Assembly: GCA_947588865.1 (NCBI GenBank)
Contig: CANPYQ010000043.1
Location: forward strand, 1 to 9,385
Direction: 5' to 3'
Source: an uncultured Bacilli bacterium
Lineage (GTDB): Bacteria > Bacillota_I > Bacilli_A > RF39 > UBA660
DNA: 9,385 bases
Shown: positions 4,954-9,385 of the stretch, piece after piece
Layout of the letters: every line of letters starts with the position of its first letter
How positions within the stretch are numbered: position 1 is the first letter of the stretch
Position numbers and translations under genes: made by a program
The notes under the pieces: generated by a model
What the model saw: only the letters and a program-made list of their open reading frames with translations
Told to the model about the DNA's origin: nothing
Database searches by the model: none

Positions 4954-6240
4954 TTACTTTCGGCCTTCTATCACTTTCATTCCACCCATATATGGTTGTA
5001 ATACTTTTGGTATTTTTATTGACCCATCTTCCTGATAATTATTTTCAATTAACGCTATTAGACCTCTAGGACTTGCAATTACAGTATTATTTAATGTATG
5101 AACATAAAATGTTCCATGAGCTCCTTTAGCCCTTATTCCCAACCTTCTAGCTTGTGCATCACCAAGTGTTGAGCAACTACCTACTTCAAAATATTTTTTC
5201 TGTCTTGGGCTCCATGCTTCAATATCACATGATTTAACTTTTAAATCAGCTAAATCTCCACTACAACATTCAAGTTGTCTTACAGGTATATCCATATTCC
5301 TAAATATTTCAACAGTATATTTCCACATTTTATTATACCATTCCATAGACTCTTCTGGCCTACATAATACTATCATTTCCTGCTTTTCAAATTGGTGAAC
5401 ACGATATAACCCTCTTTCCTCAAGTCCATGTGATCCACCTTCTTTTCTAAAACATGGCGAATAAGATGTCATAGTTATCGGAAGCTCAGTTTCTTTAACT
5501 ATTTGATCTTTAAATTTACCAATCATAGAATGCTCACTAGTACCTATTAAATATAGATCTTCACCCTCTATTTTATACATCATAGCTTGCATTTCAGGAA
5601 AAGACATAACTCCCTCAACTACTGATGAATGTATCATAAATGGTGGTATTGCGAATGTAAATCCCTTATCTATCATATAGTCTCTTGCATATGCAAGCAT
5701 CGCTTCATGTAACCTTGCAATGTCACCTATTAAATAATAAAAACCTTCTCCACTAGTTCTACCTGCTGATATTTTATCTAACCCATTTAATTTTTCTATT
5801 ATATCTGCATGATATGGTATCTCATAACTTGGTACTATAGGATCTCCAAATTTTTCAATTTCAACATTAAATGTATCATTTTCACCAATTGGAACACTAT
5901 CATCAATTATATTAGGTATATTCATCATTTTATTTTTTATTTCAAATTCTAATTTTTCTTCCCTTTTTCCTAAATCTTCTAACTCAGTTCCATATCTAGA
6001 TACTTCTTCTTTAATGCGATCTGCCTCTTCTTTTTTCCCTTCTCTAATAAGTGTACCTATTTCACTACTTTTTGAGTTTTTTAATGCTCTTAAATCATCA
6101 CCTTTTTTCTTACACTCACGGTATTCAATATCTAACTTTTCAATTTCGTCTACCAAAGGTAACTTTTCGTCTTGAAATTTTTTCTTTATATTTTCCTTTA
6201 CTAATTCTTTATTTTCCCTTATTAATTTAATATCTATCAT
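4954..6240 (-). CDS. serS: seryl-tRNA synthetase, archaeal-like subtype
   Basis: The enzyme attaches serine to tRNA-Ser using ATP. The 428 residues match normal SerRS length. Residues about 25-105 form the charged coiled-coil arm that grips tRNA-Ser. The class II core follows: motif 1 region with IPPFMIHSSVV at about 198-208, GTSE at 233-236 near the active site, motif 2 with CFRKEGGSHGLEERG at 263-277 (Arg265), and motif 3 with SPRGLIALIEN at 390-400 (Arg392). Motif 2 is followed by YRVHQFEKQEM, and CSGDLADLK and VHTLNNTVIASPR also appear. These strings resemble archaeal and some clostridial SerRS more than the usual Bacillus form (GRTLVAILEN), which suggests old horizontal transfer. The start at 6240 is fixed by AAGGAGG at 6252-6246; an upstream ATG at 6282 lies within the T-box terminator. 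Expression is controlled by the T-box leader. The HExxH gene follows within a few bases. Confidence 0.95.
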   Translation of the reverse strand: MIDIKLIRENKELVKENIKKKFQDEKLPLVDEIEKLDIEYRECKKKGDDLRALKNSKSSEIGTLIREGKKEEADRIKEEVSRYGTELEDLGKREEKLEFEIKNKMMNIPNIIDDSVPIGENDTFNVEIEKFGDPIVPSYEIPYHADIIEKLNGLDKISAGRTSGEGFYYLIGDIARLHEAMLAYARDYMIDKGFTFAIPPFMIHSSVVEGVMSFPEMQAMMYKIEGEDLYLIGTSEHSMIGKFKDQIVKETELPITMTSYSPCFRKEGGSHGLEERGLYRVHQFEKQEMIVLCRPEESMEWYNKMWKYTVEIFRNMDIPVRQLECCSGDLADLKVKSCDIEAWSPRQKKYFEVGSCSTLGDAQARRLGIRAKGAHGTFYVHTLNNTVIASPRGLIALIENNYQEDGSIKIPKVLQPYMGGMKVIEGRK

Positions 6241-6252
6241 AATATCCTCCTT

Positions 6253-6309
6253 AAAAAATAAAAGACTATTACTAGGAGTCAATAGACGGTACCATCCTAA
6301 AATAGTCTT
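6253..6309 (-). terminator. regulated terminator of the T-box leader
   Basis: AAGACTATT (6309-6301) pairs perfectly with AATAGTCTT (6270-6262), and inside it AGGA of the T-box core pairs with TCCT. The tail is TTATTTTTT, which ends directly on the AAGGAGG of serS. Folding this stem uses the T-box bases, so it competes with the tRNA-stabilised antiterminator. Confidence 0.9.
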
Positions 6310-6443
6310 AATTAAAATAACGGCATAGCCGGAAATGTTTACATTTCACTCTAGAGTAGATTCATAAAATACAAGTGTTAATTCTCACCCACCATTAACT
6401 CTCTTAAAAATAATATTTTATTACTATTCTCCTTCATCGATTT
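6253..6443 (-). promoter_or_regulatory. serine T-box riboswitch leader of serS
   Basis: A T-box leader binds tRNA; uncharged tRNA stabilises an antiterminator and allows transcription. On the minus strand it begins GATGAAGGAGAATAGTA (about 6437-6421), with the AGTA typical of the Stem I base. An apical hairpin GTTAAT/ATTAAC spans 6399-6377. The specifier region reads GAATCTACTC (6363-6354), in which TCT (6360-6358), a serine codon, follows the usual GAA. Hairpins AAATG/CATTT (6346-6333) and CGGC-TAT-GCCG (6331-6321) fit Stems II and III. The T-box core is AGGATGGTACCGTC (6298-6285), close to the consensus AGGGTGGNACCGCG. A terminator follows and then the serS ribosome site. The gene served confirms the amino acid. 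Confidence 0.93.
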
Positions 6444-6451
6444 ATGTACTA

Positions 6452-6480
6452 ATTTTATCATTTATAATTTAATAAGTCAA
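6452..6480 (-). promoter_or_regulatory. promoter of the T-box-serS operon
   Basis: TTGACT (6480-6475), a 17-nt spacer and TAAAAT (6457-6452) with an extended TGA form a good sigma-A promoter. Transcription would start near 6445, just before the T-box leader. The -35 begins three bases after the stop codon of the upstream gene. Confidence 0.82.
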
Positions 6481-6483
6481 TAA

Positions 6484-7278
6484 TTATACTTTAACTTTCT
6501 GTCTATTTTTTTCCGTATTAACAATATTATTAGACAAATTAAATTCTTTTCTTTTTGTTTTAGAAATAAATCTAGTTATAAATTTTAAATTTTTTTTAGA
6601 TTTTTTAGGATTATCAAGTGAATTAGTTAAACCCGTTACTATTTCATTAGGGGTTATACCTTCATTCAATGCACTTTTTATTTTGTTACTATTTTTTCTA
6701 ACAAATTCTGATGAATATTTAGGATTTTCTGATTCATTTATACCAGTTTTAAAAGATGCAATGATTTCAACTGATTCTTTTAATTGTCTTGGTGTTTTAC
6801 CAGTTTGATCTGATTGTTCTACTATCTGTTTTATAGTAGAGTTAACTGCTTCACCACTTATTCCATTATTTATAGCATCAGTTAAATATTCTTTATTTTC
6901 AAATATAGTTTTAGTCTGTATAGTATTTGGATTATTATTATATTGCCACAAATGTTCTAAAATTTGTTGTTGATACATAAATAAATTTTTCTTATATTGC
7001 TCAACATTTTCAGCTTTTAAATTTTTACCTTCACTTATACCTTTCACAAATTGTTCATTTTTTTTCATAATTGTTTCCAGTATATTTGATAATGCGCTCA
7101 TCATTACTCTATATACTTCTTTTCTTTTAGAAACATTGAAAGAATCTTTACCATTTACTATAGATGCCATATCTTCTTTTGTTAATGGATAATTTCTATT
7201 AATAAAGTTTTCTATATATTTTTTTAAGTCTAGATAATAATCCATAGCACCTAACTCTTCTATTCTTTTCAAATCCAT
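6484..7278 (-). CDS. unknown soluble helical protein
   Basis: I do not recognise this 264-residue protein. The start at 7278 (MDLKRIEELG) is chosen because AGGTGAT (7288-7282) lies 3 nt before that ATG; a further in-frame ATG at 7323 lies in the promoter. The sequence is polar, without signal peptide or membrane helix, and almost all of it should be alpha-helical. Two short segments resemble each other loosely: AINNGISGEAVNSTI (about 135-149) and ALNEGITPNEIVTGL (about 210-224), each of the form AxNxGI followed by a helix with Val and Ile, which may reflect a small helical repeat. The C-terminal 45 residues are strongly basic (KKSKKNLKF, SKTKRKEF), which could mean nucleic acid or membrane contact. 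It is divergent from sigK and read from its own promoter. No terminator separates it from the serS promoter. Confidence 0.75.
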   Translation of the reverse strand: MDLKRIEELGAMDYYLDLKKYIENFINRNYPLTKEDMASIVNGKDSFNVSKRKEVYRVMMSALSNILETIMKKNEQFVKGISEGKNLKAENVEQYKKNLFMYQQQILEHLWQYNNNPNTIQTKTIFENKEYLTDAINNGISGEAVNSTIKQIVEQSDQTGKTPRQLKESVEIIASFKTGINESENPKYSSEFVRKNSNKIKSALNEGITPNEIVTGLTNSLDNPKKSKKNLKFITRFISKTKRKEFNLSNNIVNTEKNRQKVKV

Positions 7279-7294
7279 AATATCACCTACAATT

Positions 7295-7323
7295 ATTTTA
7301 TCCAATATTATTTTTTCATACAA
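7295..7323 (-). promoter_or_regulatory. promoter of the 6484-7278 gene
   Basis: TTGTAT (7323-7318), a 17-nt spacer and TAAAAT (7300-7295) precede the gene. Transcription would begin near 7288, at the edge of the AGGTGAT ribosome site, giving a leader of about 10 nt. Confidence 0.6.
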
Positions 7324-7379
7324 TAAAAATTTTTAAAATTTAAATTAACTTTACATTGTATAGGACAAAATATGTAAAT

Positions 7380-7387
7380 CATATAAT
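7380..7387 (+). promoter_or_regulatory. possible -10 element for sigK (SigE-like)
   Basis: CATATAAT at 7380-7387 is close to the SigE -10 consensus CATACAnT, and SigE is the known mother-cell factor that switches on sigK. It also contains TATAAT, so a sigma-A reading is possible. I see no good -35 of either type at the right distance, and the start would fall on the ribosome site GAGGTG (7394-7399), so this is only a candidate. Confidence 0.3.
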
Positions 7388-7403
7388 TATTTTGAGGTGT
7401 TTT

Positions 7404-8099
7404 ATGTTTAATTTTCTCAAAAAATTATTTAAAGATTTTTATATTTTTACTGCTGCATATTCAAATAATACCTTCCCTGATCCATTATCAAAAGAGGAAG
7501 AAAATCTTTATGTAGAAAAAGCGAAACTAGGAGATAAAGAAGCACGTAGTAAACTTATAGAGCACAATTTAAGATTAGTTGCGCATATAGTAAAGAAGTA
7601 TGATAATAAAAACGAGGATACTGACGATCTTATAAGTATTGGTACAATTGGGCTTATCAAGGGAGTTGATAGCTACTCTAAAAAGAAAAATACACGTCTT
7701 ACAACATATGCAGCTCGATGTATAGAAAATGAAATATTAATGCACTTTAGAAATAATAAAAAAAGAAGCAAAGATATAAGTATAAATGAATCAGTAGGAT
7801 TTGATAAAGAAGGTAATGAAATTACTATATTAGATATACTTAAAACTCCAACACCAGATTATGCATTAGACATACATAAAGAGAACAATATTGAAGATTT
7901 AAAAAAATACTTGTGTGTTTTAACTCAAAGAGAGAAAGAAATTATTACATCAAGATATGGTCTTGACGATAATGATGAAATTACACAAAAAGAAATAGCA
8001 AAAAAATTAGGAATATCTAGAAGTTATGTATCTAGAATAGAAAAGAGAGCTTTAACTAAAATTTTAAGAGAATTTTTAAAAAATAACAAAGACGTCTAA
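7404..8099 (+). CDS. sigK: sporulation sigma factor SigK precursor
   Basis: SigK directs RNA polymerase to late mother-cell genes during spore formation. The 231 residues match normal pro-SigK length. An N-terminal hydrophobic and basic stretch (about 1-20, MFNFLKKLFKDFYIF) fits the pro-sequence that holds the factor at the membrane until the intramembrane protease SpoIVFB cuts it; NTFPDPLS after it matches the start of the mature Bacillus protein (NAFPQPLS). Region 2 lies at about 50-115 (LIEHNLRLVAHIVKKY, DDLISIGTIGLIKG, TYAARCIENEILMHFR). Region 4 lies at about 165-225 with the helix-turn-helix TQKEIAKKLGISRSYVSRIE at 194-213. The string IEHNLRLVAHIVKK and SRSYVSRIEKRAL favour SigK over SigE. 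The start at 7404 follows GAGGTG at 7394-7399; an upstream ATG at 7356 lacks a ribosome site. The gene is uninterrupted, unlike species with a skin element in it. Confidence 0.95.
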   Translation: MFNFLKKLFKDFYIFTAAYSNNTFPDPLSKEEENLYVEKAKLGDKEARSKLIEHNLRLVAHIVKKYDNKNEDTDDLISIGTIGLIKGVDSYSKKKNTRLTTYAARCIENEILMHFRNNKKRSKDISINESVGFDKEGNEITILDILKTPTPDYALDIHKENNIEDLKKYLCVLTQREKEIITSRYGLDDNDEITQKEIAKKLGISRSYVSRIEKRALTKILREFLKNNKDV

Positions 8100-8114
8100 T
8101 CTTTGTTATTTTTT
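8082..8114. terminator. strong two-way terminator between sigK and the convergent gene
   Basis: AATAACAAAGA (8082-8092) pairs perfectly over 11 bp with TCTTTGTTATT (8100-8110) around a 7-nt loop, and T runs follow on both strands. The stem includes the last codons and stop of sigK. On the minus strand it can also end the 8175-9245 transcript. Confidence 0.9.
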
Positions 8115-8119
8115 CATAC

Positions 8120-8151
8120 ATTATCAAATTAAATATAATTTTTTTGATAAT
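8120..8151. repeat. inverted repeat in the sigK / protease gap
   Basis: ATTATCAAA (8120-8128) and TTTGATAAT (8143-8151) form a perfect 9-bp stem with a 14-nt AT-rich loop. No T tract follows on either strand, so it is not a typical terminator. It may protect the 3' end of the minus-strand mRNA or have no role. Confidence 0.5.
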
Positions 8152-8174
8152 ATATTATTTCCTGAGTAATAATT

Positions 8175-9245
8175 TTAAACTTTTTTTTGAATATCTAATT
8201 CCTCTTTTTGTATTACTTTTATTTTTCTAAACACAAGAAGAGTAAAAAACTCCTTAGGTATAATGTAATCTTCTCCATATGAAGACACTACGATATCATG
8301 ATTTTTATTAAATCCTTTAAATATCATAACATGTCCACTATTTTCAGATGAAATTTGACTCCATGAAAACAATCCTTTATTATGCATCTGTGCAGGACTA
8401 TTTGGAGTAGTTCCTATGCTTATTTCATAACCTTCTGAAACTAGACTATCAATATGTTCCATAAATTTATAATAATTATTGTTAAAACTATTAATGTTTA
8501 CATCTTCACTATTTAATAAAAAATCTATATTACTTTTTTCTAAATAATAGTTGCTCCAAAAATTAAAGTTTGCTGGTGTCAATCCAGATAGTTTTTCATA
8601 TATATTTAAGTCTCTGCATTCTAAACTTATATTTTTATTATAACAGATTTGTTTTAATTCATCTAAACTATTTACATCTATTCCAAACTTTTCTTTAGCT
8701 ATTGATTTGTAAGTACCAACATAATTAGTTATTTTAGGATTTCTAGCTTTAAAGATAAAATTTCCATTATTATCAATACCATCGCTCTTAATACCATTAT
8801 TAAATAAATCAATTGAAGCTAGTGAATCATCATCATATTTTCTTCCAAGTAAACTTAAAGCCGCTTCTTTTATACCTTTAAAAGTATATGTATTATATTC
8901 AACAAATTTCACCCTCATAACACCATATAATTTAGAGTATATATCCACAAGTATTTTATTATAATCTAATATATCTTTGCCATTTACTGAAAGATTAAAA
9001 CCAAACATTTTTTTAAACGATTCATCATCTATAAAAAGTTCTCTACCTATAATATTGGCAAGCATAGCAGATGAGCAACCCGAATTAGACATATCTTTAA
9101 ACATTTTTATTATTTCGTCTGTTGTAACATTTGGTATATTTTTTTTTACTATTAATAGCAATTCCTTATACTCACTACCATGTAAAAATTTATTTTTCAT
9201 AAGTTTATATGGTCTACCTTGATCAGCTTCAATTATTTTCTCCAT
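8175..9245 (-). CDS. papain-like cysteine protease candidate
   Basis: The 356-residue protein has NSGCSSAMLANIIG at about 54-67, where Cys57 starts a helix of small residues as in papain-fold and C39-like peptidases. Near the C-terminus SGHVMIFKGFNKNHDIVVSS at about 303-322 reads like the catalytic His strand (His305) of that fold, followed by YGEDYIIPKEFF, similar to the xWGxxYxIxxxxF end found in such enzymes. The third catalytic position (Asn or Asp) is not clear; the bases there give Ser321-Ser322. The central 200 residues are unassigned. No signal peptide or membrane helix is visible, so the protein would stay in the cytoplasm or leave by an unusual route. The start at 9245 follows AGGTGAT (9255-9249) by 3 nt. 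It stands alone, convergent to sigK, with its own promoter. Papain-like effectors, peptidases and non-protease relatives all remain possible. Confidence 0.55.
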   Translation of the reverse strand: MEKIIEADQGRPYKLMKNKFLHGSEYKELLLIVKKNIPNVTTDEIIKMFKDMSNSGCSSAMLANIIGRELFIDDESFKKMFGFNLSVNGKDILDYNKILVDIYSKLYGVMRVKFVEYNTYTFKGIKEAALSLLGRKYDDDSLASIDLFNNGIKSDGIDNNGNFIFKARNPKITNYVGTYKSIAKEKFGIDVNSLDELKQICYNKNISLECRDLNIYEKLSGLTPANFNFWSNYYLEKSNIDFLLNSEDVNINSFNNNYYKFMEHIDSLVSEGYEISIGTTPNSPAQMHNKGLFSWSQISSENSGHVMIFKGFNKNHDIVVSSYGEDYIIPKEFFTLLVFRKIKVIQKEELDIQKKV

Positions 9246-9261
9246 GCCATCACCTATATTG

Positions 9262-9291
9262 TATATATCATAATTTATTTTGATGTGTCAA
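9262..9291 (-). promoter_or_regulatory. promoter of the 8175-9245 gene
   Basis: A perfect TTGACA (9291-9286) is followed after 18 nt by TATATA (9267-9262) with an extended TGA before it. Transcription would start near 9255, at the ribosome site, so the leader is nearly absent. Confidence 0.65.
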
Positions 9292-9355
9292 GTAATCATC
9301 GAGTAATTTATAACTTTTGTCAAGACATCGTGACCCCAAAGTATAAAATAATCAA

Positions 9356-9374
9356 TTATCTACTAAGTAGATAA
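9356..9374. repeat. 19-bp interrupted palindrome, possible operator
   Basis: TTATCTACT (9356-9364) and AGTAGATAA (9366-9374) are perfect inverted repeats around a single base. A one-base loop cannot form a good RNA hairpin, so a binding site for a dimeric regulator is more likely. A weak plus-strand promoter may lie just before it (TTGTCA at 9318-9323 and TATAAA near 9343, spacer 19). The regulated gene would lie beyond the right edge. Confidence 0.45.
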
Positions 9375-9385
9375 GCATTAAGGAC

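Noticed and set aside
6238..6282. serS starting at the upstream in-frame ATG at 6282
   Set aside because: That ATG lies inside the T-box terminator, and the extra residues do not match SerRS; the ATG at 6240 has AAGGAGG five bases before it and gives MIDIKLIREN, a normal SerRS start.
8977..9222. Plus-strand reading frame of 81 codons
   Set aside because: It lies wholly inside the minus-strand 8175-9245 gene, with no ribosome site or promoter of its own.

Overview
The window looks like a very AT-rich chromosomal stretch of a spore-forming member of the Bacillota (Firmicutes; Clostridia or an uncultured Bacilli-like lineage). The evidence is an intact sporulation sigma factor (SigK) with a pro-sequence, a T-box riboswitch, sigma-A-like promoters of the TTGACT-17-TATAAT type, and AGGTGAT-type Shine-Dalgarno sites at most genes. 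No tRNA, rRNA, CRISPR array or recognisable transposase is visible.

Left end (1-800): on the minus strand, a 27-residue, almost wholly hydrophobic peptide gene (101-184) has a strong ribosome site, a promoter and a terminator. Its 5' and 3' untranslated regions are complementary in two nested blocks, one covering the Shine-Dalgarno. This resembles a type I toxin mRNA and is the most interesting element here. It is followed by a decayed gene (339-634) with a terminator.

Left centre (678-2590): two plus-strand membrane protein genes of unknown function follow, each with its own promoter and terminator. The first (793-1443) appears to start at ATT; the second (1675-2553) starts at TTG.

Centre (2590-4020): a minus-strand relic of the C-terminus of a second seryl-tRNA synthetase keeps its own terminator. 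Next to it is a complete Fic-domain AMP-transferase gene with a near-consensus promoter.

Right centre (4095-7323, minus strand): an unknown alpha-helical protein, then a T-box leader, serS of the archaeal-like subtype, and a HExxH metallopeptidase-like gene only a few bases downstream. The last gene probably carries a one-base frameshift near its start. Reading from the unknown gene runs into the serS promoter without a visible terminator, so the T-box terminator may also gate that read-through. In the inferred regulation, scarcity of charged tRNA-Ser raises serS and, by co-transcription, the HExxH gene.

Right end (7380-9385): sigK (plus) is divergent from the unknown gene and shares a strong two-way terminator with a convergent papain-like cysteine protease candidate (8175-9245, minus). 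A 19-bp interrupted palindrome lies near the right edge.

The three relics or broken genes, the duplicated serS and the toxin-like locus suggest a plastic region that has gained and lost genes. Function calls are firm for serS, the T-box, sigK and fic. They are tentative for the two protease-like genes and the hydrophobic peptide, and unknown for the remaining genes.
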